The notes: generated from the sequence alone by a model not told the origin. DNA of 64,000 nucleotides from Paenibacillus sp. (GCA_031180825.1 JAPSLM010000005.1:273478-337477); one strand, 5' to 3'; positions 52,684-61,777 are shown, numbered from the stretch's first letter. Numbers and translations: made by a program.

Positions 52684-53349
52684 ATGAGAAAAGATATCAT
52701 TAAACCCATCCAACGTCTGTCGTTAAGAGATGAAGTCTATCAAACCTTAAAAAAGTGGATTATCACCTTGGAATTGCATCCCGAAGAACGCTTGAGCGAC
52801 AAGGAATTGGCGGAGAAATTCGGCATTAGCCGCACGCCGGTGAGGGAAGCGCTCAAAAGGCTCGAAGATGAAGGCTTGGTCCAATCCCTCCCGGGATCAT
52901 CCACTTACGTAGCGCCATTAAATGTAACGGAGGCGAAGCACGCGTTTACGGTCGTCGCTGTCTTACACGCTTTAGCGGCAAGGCTCGCATGTCCTATTTT
53001 GAAGGAAACGGATCTTCAAACGTTAGAAGCGAGCAATAACGCTTTGCAGCTTGCAATTGAACAAGGCGACGTGATTCAGGCTATCGAGGCGGATACGCAT
53101 TTTCACAAGGTGTTCTTGGACGCGGCCGGGAACCCCGAGATCGTACTGGCGCTGGAACGCAGCATCCCCAAAATTCAGCGATTGGAGGTTTCCCAATTTA
53201 ATACCCTCAAAGGGTTACATTCCGTGGAGCAGCACAATCACATCATTGCCGCTTGCCGAAATGGGGAGTACGAAAAGGTTGTCCGGCTTGTCGAAGAAAA
53301 CTGGCTAAGTCTCGGCGAGCTGCTAACCCAGTCCACGGAACCGAGGTGA
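52684..53349 (+). CDS. GntR-family regulator (FadR-type C-terminus)
   Basis: 221 residues: N-terminal winged helix (LSDKELAEKFGISRTPVREAL, about 41-61) and an all-helical FadR/FCD-like ligand domain (about 85-215). No ribosome binding site lies before the ATG at 52684, and the best promoter puts the transcript start there, so the mRNA appears leaderless. The operator dyad suggests autoregulation. It is six bases upstream of the transporter gene, likely its target; the inducer is unknown. Confidence 0.9.
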   Translation: MRKDIIKPIQRLSLRDEVYQTLKKWIITLELHPEERLSDKELAEKFGISRTPVREALKRLEDEGLVQSLPGSSTYVAPLNVTEAKHAFTVVAVLHALAARLACPILKETDLQTLEASNNALQLAIEQGDVIQAIEADTHFHKVFLDAAGNPEIVLALERSIPKIQRLEVSQFNTLKGLHSVEQHNHIIAACRNGEYEKVVRLVEENWLSLGELLTQSTEPR

Positions 53350-53355
53350 GTCCAG

Positions 53356-54339
53356 TTGAAGCCCATTTTGATCGGTATTTGTTCGGCCTTCTTTTTTGCT
53401 TTTACTTTTGTTCTCAATGCCTCAATGGAGCTGTCCGGCGGGAGTTGGATTTGGAGCGCTTCGCTGCGGTATCTCTTCATGGTTCCGCTGCTCTTGGGCG
53501 TGGTACTGGCTAGAAAAAACCTGCGTCCGCTCATCGCGGAAATGAGAAAACAACCCGGAACGTGGTTATTGTGGGGTACGGTGGGATTCGGGCTGTTCTA
53601 TGCTCCCTTATGCTTTGCAGCCGCTTATTCCCCAGGCTGGCTCATTGCCGGCACATGGCAGATTACGATTATCTCGGGCACTTTGCTTGCGCCGCTATTT
53701 TGGGAAACGATCTCTACCGGCAAGGGACCTATGCAGACCCGGGGGAAAATTCCCGTACAAGGTCTAATCATGTCACTCCTCATCCTGCTGGGGATTATTC
53801 TGATGCAGGTCGAACATGCCAAAAGCCTTCCCTTGGAAAGTCTATTGCTGGGAGTGATTTCTGTTCTGATCGCGTCGTTTGCCTATCCTTTGGGCAACCG
53901 GAAAATGATGGAGCTCTGCGAAGGGCGGTTGGATACGTTTCAGAGGGTATTGGGAATGACGATTGCAAGTCTGCCTTTCTGGCTGGTCCTTTCGTTGTAT
54001 GGCTTGTCTACCGTAGGCTTGCCGAGTAAAGAGCAGAGCTTTCAAGCTTTGCTGGTTGCCCTTTTTTCCGGCTTCGTGGCCACCGTCCTCTTCTTCAAAG
54101 CAACGGATATGGTGCGGGGAAACATGCGGAAATTAGCTTCGGTTGAAGCAACGCAGTCGATGGAAGTCCTGTTCGCCTTAGCCGGGGAGCTGCTGTTTTT
54201 GTCGATCCCCCTGCCTTCTCCGTTATCTTGGTGCGGGATGATTGTCGTTGTTCTGGGCATGATTTTGCATAGTTATGTGGCGAATAAGCAAGAGGAGAGT
54301 CGTGTTAAACAGTCAGCGGCGCTGAGTGAAAGAGTATAA
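53356..54339 (+). CDS. EamA/EmrE-type multidrug resistance exporter
   Basis: 327 residues with about ten predicted membrane spans of the drug/metabolite transporter superfamily, with two similar halves (ICSAFFFAFTFVLNASM at the start). It resembles the larger multidrug-efflux branch rather than small four-span EmrE. TTG start at 53356, GAGGTG seven bases upstream inside the end of the GntR gene. Probably co-transcribed with and repressed by that regulator. Substrate unknown. Confidence 0.85.
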   Translation: MKPILIGICSAFFFAFTFVLNASMELSGGSWIWSASLRYLFMVPLLLGVVLARKNLRPLIAEMRKQPGTWLLWGTVGFGLFYAPLCFAAAYSPGWLIAGTWQITIISGTLLAPLFWETISTGKGPMQTRGKIPVQGLIMSLLILLGIILMQVEHAKSLPLESLLLGVISVLIASFAYPLGNRKMMELCEGRLDTFQRVLGMTIASLPFWLVLSLYGLSTVGLPSKEQSFQALLVALFSGFVATVLFFKATDMVRGNMRKLASVEATQSMEVLFALAGELLFLSIPLPSPLSWCGMIVVVLGMILHSYVANKQEESRVKQSAALSERV

Positions 54340-54386
54340 AAATATCGCCGTCCAACCCCGACAGAGCGTGTGAACGGCGATATTTT
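54339..54386. terminator. bidirectional intrinsic terminator
   Basis: AAATATCGCCGT (54340-54351) pairs with ACGGCGATATTT (54374-54385) with a 22-base loop; T/A tracts flank both sides. Confidence 0.75.
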
Positions 54387-54403
54387 TAATTCATCCCGCA
54401 TAG

Positions 54404-54844
54404 CTAGGAGGTCATTTCTTCCAGCACCCTGCCTAACCGGTCTAGGTTCTGTTCATTAGCTTCCATACAGAATGCCTTGACTTGTTCGAATTCCTCGGTT
54501 AGCTTGAAAAGCTGACGGAAAGTAACTTTGGTACGGCCTTCCAGGTTCTCGAAAGTACCCATTACCCGAAATTCGTGACCGGATAGATGATCAATCACGA
54601 TCCGCTCAAACGGAACGATCTCAACAAAGACGTTATGGTTCGGGTAATCCGTACCGTCCGGTCCATGCATGGTGAGTCGCCACGTGCCGCCCGGCCTGAT
54701 ATCGCACTCGCGAAATGTATTCGTGAAGCCATGCGGCCCCCACCAACGAGCGAGCAATTCAGGGGTTGTCCAAGCCCGAAATACAAGCTCCCGCGGTACA
54801 TCGAACTCGCGTGAGGAGATAAGTTCATTTTTACCCATTGCCAT
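54404..54844 (-). CDS. SRPBCC (AHSA1-type) protein
   Basis: 146 residues with the START-like fold of AHSA1 proteins: SREFDVPRELVFRAWTTPE, WWGPHGF, and the closing helix EQVKAFCMEANEQNLDRL. These bind small hydrophobic ligands; role unknown. The ATG at 54844 has GAGGAAG eight bases upstream. The start lies within the end of an SRPBCC remnant on the same strand, so the pair was once a coupled operon. Confidence 0.87.
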   Translation of the reverse strand: MAMGKNELISSREFDVPRELVFRAWTTPELLARWWGPHGFTNTFRECDIRPGGTWRLTMHGPDGTDYPNHNVFVEIVPFERIVIDHLSGHEFRVMGTFENLEGRTKVTFRQLFKLTEEFEQVKAFCMEANEQNLDRLGRVLEEMTS

Positions 54845-55011
54845 GATCATCTTCCTCTTCAAAGACCTTGCCGAGCGCATCCAGCATGAGATGGGTACCG
54901 TGCTCCCGTATTTCCAGCGTATCGTGCCCGTCAAAGTATGCCCCTTGCTCCGTAAAAATGAGCTTCGTGCCGCCCTCCAGCTTGATCAGTTCGACCGCTG
55001 ATCACCCCATT
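54831..55011 (-). pseudogene. C-terminal remnant of an SRPBCC gene
   Basis: An open frame reads LIKLEGGTKLIFTEQGAYF and DTLEIREHGTHLMLDALG, the typical tail of an AHSA1 protein, ending TAA at 54831. An in-frame stop lies just upstream of the fragment and there is no start, so the N-terminal two-thirds are deleted. Confidence 0.7.
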
Positions 55012-55063
55012 TATGGACACAAACAAAAAAAGTGTTTTCACGACGTAAAAAATCGCTCCCCCC

Positions 55064-55118
55064 TTGACTTTAATCGTTTACACGCGTAAACTTTAACTCA
55101 ACGTTTACGGCCGTAAAC
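55064..55118 (+). promoter_or_regulatory. promoter and two operators of the second BlaI/M56 module
   Basis: TTGACT (55064-55069), 17-base spacer, TAAACT (55087-55092). Dyads GTTTAC-ACGC-GTAAAC (55076-55091) and GTTTACGG-CCGTAAAC (55103-55118) overlap and follow the promoter, centres 27 bases apart. A degenerate third site may lie at about 55032-55050. The arm sequence differs from the TTACA/TGTAA sites at 33226-33272. Confidence 0.75.
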
Positions 55119-55145
55119 AATTAGATATGGAAAAAGGTGAAGATA

Positions 55146-55529
55146 TTGAACAATCCTCCTCACATTACCGAAGCCGAAAGTGAAGTGATGAAGCTTCTAT
55201 GGCAGAAAGAGCCTTTGACGGCGATCGAGATCATCTCCAAGTTGAAGGATCAAATGGACTGGTCGGACCAGACCATCAAAACCTTCCTGAACCGGCTCCA
55301 CAAAAAGAAGGCGATCCGATTCGAAAAATCCGGCAGGAACTACTTATATTATCCGCTGGTTACATACGACGAATATGTCAAAGCAGCGAACCGCTCCTTC
55401 CTGGATCGGATGTATAACGGGGCCGTCGGCATGCTGTTTGCGAAATTTCTCGAAGAGGAGAAGCTCTCCGAAAGCGAAATTGATCAGCTCCAGCAGTTAT
55501 TGGAGAAAAAGAAAAAAGGCGGCAGCTAA
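55146..55529 (+). CDS. BlaI/MecI/CopY-family transcriptional repressor
   Basis: 127 residues. Winged-helix (TEAESEVMKLLWQKEPLTAIEI and SDQTIKTFLNRLHKKKAIRFEK) and a C-terminal dimerisation part (about 85-127). The TTG at 55146 has AAAGGTGA five bases upstream; the GTG at 55137 is part of that site. It is about 60% like the protein at 32789 in the DNA-binding region by eye. It should repress from the two GTTTAC/GTAAAC dyads and be inactivated by the M56 protease encoded 49 bases downstream. Confidence 0.92.
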   Translation: MNNPPHITEAESEVMKLLWQKEPLTAIEIISKLKDQMDWSDQTIKTFLNRLHKKKAIRFEKSGRNYLYYPLVTYDEYVKAANRSFLDRMYNGAVGMLFAKFLEEEKLSESEIDQLQQLLEKKKKGGS

Positions 55530-55578
55530 GATCGGCGGGCGGCTTCTGCCATGAGGTTGTACGAAGGAGAACGAAATC

Positions 55579-57855
55579 ATGAAACTGATCGAAACCGTTT
55601 TTTATCTCATGTTGACCGCATCTCTGGCATCCACTGTCATCATACTGCTGCTGCTCTTGATTCGGAAGCTGCTGTACAAACACCTGGGCCCCCGGATTTT
55701 TCATGTCCTGTGGTTTCTTGTGTTGATCAAGCTGCTTATTCCTATAGCTCCACAAAGTCCTGTCAGCCTCTTTAATCTGGTGCCGCACGGCATGCCGGAT
55801 AAATCGTTTATGCCGAAATGGAATACGGAGCAGCCTCATTCTTCGGAAGCCGGATTTGAACCAAAGGTGGCCTTAAACCATAGCGAAGCGGCAAATTTGA
55901 ATCCAGCTCCTATGCCGAAGCAGACGGAAGAGTCAAATGCAATCGTACAGCCGTCCCCTAAAATGCATACTTATGAAAAAGATCGGGACGAGCCGCAAAC
56001 GATGCTCACGATCGGCTCACTTGTATGGGTTGCGGGACTTCTGTGTTTGAGTATGTATTACCTGTTTGTTGCCGTGAGATTCAAAAGACTCGTTGGAACC
56101 TCCCGCAAGCTCGATAACCGCGAGGTACTCTCCATTCTGGAGGCGTGCAAGCAGAAGCTGGGCATCACCGCAACGATTCCCGTCTATGAGACCGATCGCC
56201 TCCATAGCCCATGCATCTATGGCTTGACGAAGCCGAGAGTTTATTTGCCCGCGGATATCGTCACGATCGCCGATTCCCGTCAGCTTACGCACATCCTTCT
56301 GCATGAGCTGACCCATTACAAACGAAAGGACTTATGGTTCAATTTCCTGTGGACACTGACAGCCATGCTCCACTGGTACAATCCGGCGGTATGGCTTTCT
56401 ATGAAAAAAATAAAGGCTGACCAGGAAGTCGCATGCGACGCGGGCGTACTCGAAGTGCTGGGGGAGCAGGAATCTTCATCCTACGGGATGACACTTCTTA
56501 TGCTATCGCGGTTATTTGCCCGAAGCGCTTCTCCCCAAGCCAATCTTTCGCATTTTTTTGGAAACAATAAGGAAATGAAACGGAGAATTACCATGATTGC
56601 AAAATTTAAAAAAGGCACGTATAAGCTGTCCGCGGCCGCGATTATCCTGGTTCTTGGCTTAAGCGCCGTCATCCTTACGAATGCTTCGAAGGGCGTGAAG
56701 AACGCCGAAGCAGACGCAGATTCCAAGCAGGGGAGCCCTTCCTCATTTAAGATTGAGAGACCGAATGACCGGACTAAATGGTTCATCAATCTGGAGAGGG
56801 CAAATGATTTTGCCGGGTTTCCATTCAAAGTCCCCGATTATCTTCCTGACGGCTATCAACTGCGTACTATTGAAGTTTACGAGAAGTTTGTGAATGGTAC
56901 TCATAATCAGGTCGCCATCAATTTTGTATCAAATTTAGGAAAAGCTGATGAGAAACATTTCGAAGTGATCGCCTCCGAGGGAAATTTACTAAATGGGGCA
57001 CTCTCCCGATTGTTGGAGGGGGATCTATCGAGGAGAACCCCGGCACCATCATGGGGCGCGGCACTACCCCGATCCTATATACAAGACGAGGTTACATATG
57101 CCGATATCAAAGGCGTTTTAGTAACAACCGTGCAAAAATATGAGCATCATGAACCGGAAATCGAAAAAACCTTCTTTTGGCGTGATTGGGATTGGCGTAA
57201 TGTAGGAGTATACTACGGCATTCGATTCTATAGCGAAGATCATACCTTGGATGAAGGACTTCCATGGAATCGGAGAAATATTTCGCAAGACGAATTGGAG
57301 AAAATTTTGCAATCTTTTAAATACCAGCAACAAATCCAACATGTCAGCTACGACGGAATATGGCATACGTTTTCGATCTATGGTGAAAAAGATTTGAAGG
57401 AAGCGGAAAAACTTCTGGACTTTAAAGTGAAATTTCCGCTCACCCTGTCGAATAACGAACTTAAACTTGTAGCATTATACATGCGCAAGGCAGGAGCTAC
57501 CCCCGGCTCCTTCAGATTTAACGTGAATGCGGTTGAAAATTTATACATTCTAACAGACAAATCCAAAGATGGCAGTCTCAAGGTTTATCAGAGCAAACTC
57601 CCGCTTATCAATGGTTCACAGTTGACGCTTATTCGGACTCTGAACATGAACGGCATCGATATTTCCGTCTATAGAGACGACAATTATGTCTATGGCGGAC
57701 CCTCCTACCGCGACGCCAACCACACAGATATCATAAACCGAACCTATTACTTATGGAAGCAGAATGACATTTATTATGCTGCCCGCTTAGAAGATGACGA
57801 TTTAAAGGAAAACCACGAAAAATTTATTAAAGCTTTCATACTCGCGCCTCAATGA
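55579..57855 (+). CDS. M56 membrane metallopeptidase with DUF4367-like C-terminus (BlaR1-like)
   Basis: 758 residues. Membrane spans at about 8-30, 40-57, 142-165 and 350-372. Zinc motif HELTH at 242-246. The outer region (about 385-758) has two DUF4367-like stretches (FPFKVPDYLPDGYQLRTI; LLDFKVKFPLTLSNNE). As for the module at 30.5-33.2 kb, no penicillin-binding motif is visible, so a beta-lactam signal is unsupported. GAAGGAGAAC precedes the ATG. Confidence 0.88.
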   Translation: MKLIETVFYLMLTASLASTVIILLLLLIRKLLYKHLGPRIFHVLWFLVLIKLLIPIAPQSPVSLFNLVPHGMPDKSFMPKWNTEQPHSSEAGFEPKVALNHSEAANLNPAPMPKQTEESNAIVQPSPKMHTYEKDRDEPQTMLTIGSLVWVAGLLCLSMYYLFVAVRFKRLVGTSRKLDNREVLSILEACKQKLGITATIPVYETDRLHSPCIYGLTKPRVYLPADIVTIADSRQLTHILLHELTHYKRKDLWFNFLWTLTAMLHWYNPAVWLSMKKIKADQEVACDAGVLEVLGEQESSSYGMTLLMLSRLFARSASPQANLSHFFGNNKEMKRRITMIAKFKKGTYKLSAAAIILVLGLSAVILTNASKGVKNAEADADSKQGSPSSFKIERPNDRTKWFINLERANDFAGFPFKVPDYLPDGYQLRTIEVYEKFVNGTHNQVAINFVSNLGKADEKHFEVIASEGNLLNGALSRLLEGDLSRRTPAPSWGAALPRSYIQDEVTYADIKGVLVTTVQKYEHHEPEIEKTFFWRDWDWRNVGVYYGIRFYSEDHTLDEGLPWNRRNISQDELEKILQSFKYQQQIQHVSYDGIWHTFSIYGEKDLKEAEKLLDFKVKFPLTLSNNELKLVALYMRKAGATPGSFRFNVNAVENLYILTDKSKDGSLKVYQSKLPLINGSQLTLIRTLNMNGIDISVYRDDNYVYGGPSYRDANHTDIINRTYYLWKQNDIYYAARLEDDDLKENHEKFIKAFILAPQ

Positions 57856-58245
57856 GGCTGAGACCGCGTGAGAAAGACCGGTGCATCGTCTGATGAAGAA
57901 GACCGGTAAAGGAGCCAGCCATGTAAACCGTGGCTCTGAAATCTACGCGGACAATACGGGCGGAGCGTAAAGCGATGATCGAATTCCAAGCAGTTTGAAC
58001 TGATGCAGGAGGGGCGAGGGGCCCCCTCCTTTGTTTTCGCCGGCGGCTCGCCAAGCGAATAATTTAGCCGTCATTTGTGTACCGGTTCAGCTCCTCGGAT
58101 CGATTTTCACCTCACACGCTCGTCGGTCCATGGCCGGGGAGGAATGCCCAGCTCAGATGTCGAATGCTTCCAAAGTGGGGCTCGAGAAGTCTTCCGGCCA
58201 ATACGTTAAGACGAGTTGAATCCTATAGGAACGAGGAAACGACCG
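57856..58245. other. intergenic region with a terminator-like hairpin
   Basis: 390 bases without a supported gene. AGGAGGGG (58007-58014) and CCCCCTCCT (58022-58030) form a G/C-rich stem followed by TTGTTTT, a likely terminator of the M56 gene. A repeat AAGACCGGT occurs twice (57887 and 57900 region). Open frames to either side look like shadows. Confidence 0.5.
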
Positions 58246-59319
58246 ATGAAGCTTCAATTGCTATATAACGAATATCTGAATCTAAAATTCAACAGGGGAT
58301 TGCCGTCCGTTCCAACGGACTGCTTTGAATACGGCCTTTTTGAAGACCATAGCGCAGAATTATTCTTTGTCGGTCGCGAGAATGAGCCGTTTATCGAGTG
58401 GGCGGATGAATTACAGCCGAAAGATCCGAATTACACCGTAAACCCCGACTGGAAGCCTTTGCTCTCGGATTTTTTTGAACATCTGGATGTCTATGACGAA
58501 CTGATCCTCTATTATTTGTTGTTTACGATCAACAAGACGATGTCCATCGTCAAGCTCAATCCATACAATGCAATGAATGATTTCATGAAAAACTATTGTT
58601 TTTTCCAGTTAACTCAATTGACGCATGCCTCCAGATTGAATGATGAACAGAGGCAGCAATTACGAGACTTTTTCTTCTTTTTCTATCTTTATACTCACCC
58701 GGTGAATGAGGAGACCCTCTACTCCTTTTCATTCCGCGGGCAAGATCTGGTTCACACGAAAACCAATATCCATATGGAGCATTATTTTACGGTATACCAC
58801 GATTATTGCAGCGAGCATCTCGACAAGTATCGAGATACATTATTCATCGCTCCGCATGAAATAGCTGCCTGCAAACATCTCACGATGGAGCTGTTAAGAT
58901 CGATAGTTGGGAAATCGCCCAAGCTGGTCATGCCTCCGGAAGAAGGATTAGACGATGTATTACGGCTGATCAACGACGTTGATTATTTAATCCATCGTTA
59001 CTACGAGAATAAAACAATGGTATTCGGGATGATGAAAGCCTTTCTTTCTGATGATCGCTCTAACCCCTATCGCGAGCATTGTTTCCGTACTTTGCTTCAG
59101 AATTATGTTTGTTATATCCTTTATTTTAAGTTTGATGAAATTCATGATTTGGTCGATTACTTTAAAGGCACTCCGTCATGGTGCGAAACGATCATCAATA
59201 AAATCTTTACGGATGCCATCTTTATTCAGAAGATTATGAGGCAGAACCGTATAGATATTACCGAGTATAAGAATGTAGTCGAATTCTTCGACGAAGAGGC
59301 CCGAAGGATCTATCTATGA
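58246..59319 (+). CDS. protein of unknown function
   Basis: 357 residues, soluble, rich in Phe, Tyr and acidic residues (DYFFFFYLYTH-like stretches), lower GC than its neighbours. No signal peptide and no motif I recognise; the pattern suggests an all-helical fold. ATG at 58246 has CGAGGAAAC upstream, preferred to the ATG at 58216. It is convergent with the ankyrin gene. Immunity or regulatory roles are possible but not supported. Confidence 0.6.
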   Translation: MKLQLLYNEYLNLKFNRGLPSVPTDCFEYGLFEDHSAELFFVGRENEPFIEWADELQPKDPNYTVNPDWKPLLSDFFEHLDVYDELILYYLLFTINKTMSIVKLNPYNAMNDFMKNYCFFQLTQLTHASRLNDEQRQQLRDFFFFFYLYTHPVNEETLYSFSFRGQDLVHTKTNIHMEHYFTVYHDYCSEHLDKYRDTLFIAPHEIAACKHLTMELLRSIVGKSPKLVMPPEEGLDDVLRLINDVDYLIHRYYENKTMVFGMMKAFLSDDRSNPYREHCFRTLLQNYVCYILYFKFDEIHDLVDYFKGTPSWCETIINKIFTDAIFIQKIMRQNRIDITEYKNVVEFFDEEARRIYL

Positions 59320-59386
59320 TCAGTTTTACGAGTCTATCGGCGAAAAATGCGAAAGGAGCCTGCCGCGGCAGCTCCTTCACAACATG

Positions 59387-60430
59387 TTAACCCATCATAT
59401 GAAGAATGGCTTTGTTTACACATGCTTTGGCTAAATCCACAGCTGTCTTCCCGTCTCGATCTGCAGCATGAATGTCCGCGCCATATTCTAATAGCATTTC
59501 AATCGCGGCGACATTTTCTCTCCCAATCGCTCGATGCAAGGCGGTTTGTTTACAATCATTTCGACTTTCCAAATCAGCTCCGTGATCCAGCAGAAATTTA
59601 ATCCCCACAGTATTGTTGAAATCCGCAAAGCTATGTAGAGGAGGGAAGGGCTTCTTTTCTTGGTTCACCTCACAGCCCAGCATTAAAATGTCTATCAACA
59701 GAGCTTCATCTTTACAATGAAGAGCAATCCCAAAGCCCTTCTTTTTCACCTCGTTTTGATAAACCTCGGGAAATTCCAAACGAATATAATTCACAATATC
59801 GCTGGAGTGTTTAAAAGCAATTTCCAGAGGGGTTTGAGTCAGGGAACGTTTTCCTACGTTTGCCCCCTTTTCGGCCAATAGTCTAAATGCCTCCAAATTA
59901 TCGTGCTTACTGCAAAACTGCAATGCAGTGCCGCTATATTTAAGAACTTTGTCTAAGTCGGATTTTTTCGCGTGGGGGACCAGCTCTTTAATTTTTTCCA
60001 TGTCATTCATATAACACGCGAATACTAAGGTATTCTTAATTTTCTCCGCCTTCAACGATTGCTGTAAGATTTCTTTTCTTTCCTCTTCCTCTGGTTCCAA
60101 ACCATATCTCTGGTAAATGATTAACTCAAAGGCATCCGTATCAAAAAGCTCAGGATTCGTATCGTTCACAAGGCCATACTCAACTAATTTGCCAGCGTCT
60201 ACTTTGATGCAAAGAATGCCCTTTCCCAGCATGAGTTCCTCAATTTCGTTCATATACTTATCAAAAAGAGCAACAGTGATATGACCATCATAGGAAACTT
60301 CGTTTTCTGAAATGGCAAAATAGCCGCTCGTAAACGAATTCTCCGTGCCTAAAATTAAATAGGTATACTTTTTTTCACTTAGCATAGGTTCATTGATAAT
60401 CGCGTCTACTAAATCAGCAAGGTTGTTCAT
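59387..60430 (-). CDS. ankyrin-repeat protein
   Basis: 347 residues. The first ~140 residues form a non-repeat domain (SEKKYTYLILGTENSFTS, EYGLVNDTNPELFDTD). From about 150 to 347 there are five or six ankyrin-type units, clearest in GIKFLLDHGADLESRND and the next, AIEMLLEYGADIHAADRDG. Cytoplasmic protein-binding scaffold; partner unknown. GGAGG lies nine bases before the ATG. It is low-GC like the neighbouring unknown gene, so the two may have arrived together. Confidence 0.8.
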   Translation of the reverse strand: MNNLADLVDAIINEPMLSEKKYTYLILGTENSFTSGYFAISENEVSYDGHITVALFDKYMNEIEELMLGKGILCIKVDAGKLVEYGLVNDTNPELFDTDAFELIIYQRYGLEPEEEERKEILQQSLKAEKIKNTLVFACYMNDMEKIKELVPHAKKSDLDKVLKYSGTALQFCSKHDNLEAFRLLAEKGANVGKRSLTQTPLEIAFKHSSDIVNYIRLEFPEVYQNEVKKKGFGIALHCKDEALLIDILMLGCEVNQEKKPFPPLHSFADFNNTVGIKFLLDHGADLESRNDCKQTALHRAIGRENVAAIEMLLEYGADIHAADRDGKTAVDLAKACVNKAILHMMG

Positions 60431-60480
60431 CTATTTAGGCCTCCATGTCTTTTCACGGTTTCCCTACCTCCCGTGCCATT

Positions 60481-60852
60481 TTAAGCATTTTGGGAGCGTT
60501 CCGGGCAGGTGGACTTCCATTCACGTTGACGGATATATTGCTCGCCCCACTCGCTCAATTGGTCCAATATAGACTTCAACGAGATTCCTAATTCACTCAG
60601 TTCATAGACCACTTTCGGCGGCACTTGATTATATACCGTTCTCATGATGATGCCGTCTTCCTCCAGCTCCCGAAGCTGCTGAGTCAACATTTTTTGCGTA
60701 ATCTCGGGAATGGCCCTTTTTAATTCGCTCGTTCTCTTCGGCCCGGGGCCGCAGTTTAAATGACATAAAATCAGCAGCTTCCATTTCCCCCCTAAAACCT
60801 CCAATGTCGCTTCTGCAGGGATGTTAAACGTCCGTGTTGCCTGCCTTTCCAT
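60481..60852 (-). CDS. HxlR-family transcriptional regulator
   Basis: 123 residues with the winged helix of the HxlR/YodB group (LGGKWKLLILCHLNCG, then RELEEDGIIMRTVYNQVPPKVVYEL). Members often sense quinones or electrophiles through cysteines; Cys is present in HLNCGPG and near the end in KSTCPERS. It is divergent from the flavodoxin-fold reductase gene, which is a common arrangement for quinone stress. Confidence 0.9.
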   Translation of the reverse strand: MERQATRTFNIPAEATLEVLGGKWKLLILCHLNCGPGPKRTSELKRAIPEITQKMLTQQLRELEEDGIIMRTVYNQVPPKVVYELSELGISLKSILDQLSEWGEQYIRQREWKSTCPERSQNA

Positions 60853-60889
60853 GGGATCACCATCCTCTCGCCGGGTCTTGGGTATAGTT

Positions 60890-60925
60890 ACTTTTCGGTG
60901 CCTATATCACTATTTGGTGCTTATA
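60890..60925. promoter_or_regulatory. tandem repeats in the HxlR/reductase promoter
   Basis: ACTTTTCGGTGCCTATA (60890-60906) and ACTATTTGGTGCTTATA (60909-60925) agree at 13 of 17 positions, offset by 19 bases. TATAAT at 60960-60965 is the likely -10 box of the plus-strand gene. Candidate HxlR operators. Confidence 0.5.
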
Positions 60926-61023
60926 GCACATAAAAGTGCGTTCTTCCCTTTTTTCACAGTATAATAGATAATTTCATCATACCTCATTCGAAGTAAAAAG
61001 TTGAGAGATGGAAGGTGAACTCG

Positions 61024-61608
61024 ATGAAAATCTTGACCGTTGTATCGCACCCCAGGGTGAATTCCTTAACCTTTTCTGTTGCAGACAGGTTTCTACAGGG
61101 ACTCGCTGATGCGGGCCACGAAACGGAGATGCTGGATCTGCATCGCAGCGGCTTTAATCCCGTGTTGTGGGAAGCGGATGAACCCGATTGGTCATCCGAT
61201 CGCAAGATCTATTCGCCTGAGGTTGAGACCGAAATGGAGCGAATGAAGAAATACGATGCTCTCGCCTATATTTTCCCGATCTGGTGGTTTAATCTGCCTG
61301 CTATGCTCAAGGGATATATCGACCGGGTATGGAACAATGGTTTTGCGTACGGCTCCAATAAATTGCATCATAAAAAAGTACTGTGGCTGGGTCTGGCAGC
61401 GGCTCCGAAAGAACACTTCGAGAAGCGACAATACGATAAGATGCTCTCCCAGCATCTGAACACCGGAATAGCCGATTACTGCGGGATCTCTAATAGCCAG
61501 GTCGAGATATTATATGACACCTTGGATTCAAGACCGGAAATTTTTGAGAATCTCCTGATGCGAGCTTACCATCTGGGACTATATTATGACAACGATGCAA
61601 GGGTGTAA
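61024..61608 (+). CDS. NAD(P)H quinone reductase-like flavoprotein (flavodoxin fold)
   Basis: 194 residues of the YwrO/KefF/NQO1-like group: ILTVVSHPRVNSLTFSVADRFL at the FMN phosphate site, AYIFPIWWFNLPAMLKGYIDRV in the middle. It reduces quinones with NAD(P)H. ATG at 61024 with AAGGTG six bases upstream. Divergent from the HxlR regulator; likely a target. Confidence 0.88.
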   Translation: MKILTVVSHPRVNSLTFSVADRFLQGLADAGHETEMLDLHRSGFNPVLWEADEPDWSSDRKIYSPEVETEMERMKKYDALAYIFPIWWFNLPAMLKGYIDRVWNNGFAYGSNKLHHKKVLWLGLAAAPKEHFEKRQYDKMLSQHLNTGIADYCGISNSQVEILYDTLDSRPEIFENLLMRAYHLGLYYDNDARV

Positions 61609-61655
61609 TTTACGTTTTTTCATGTACGCGCAACAAAATCTGTGGTTTGCTCGAC

Positions 61656-61699
61656 ACAAAAAGGACACGACCGTTGAAACGAGTTGTGTCCTTTTTGTT
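61656..61699. terminator. bidirectional intrinsic terminator
   Basis: ACAAAAAGGACACGAC and its complement GTTGTGTCCTTTTTGT (one mismatch) flank a short loop between 61656 and 61699; T-tracts on the plus strand, A-tracts on the other side. Confidence 0.8.
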
Positions 61700-61777
61700 G
61701 TTTATATAATGGCTTCGCTAATATAAATGAATAGCGAGGTCATAAATCCAGCATGGTGCTTCGCATCGCCAAACTAA

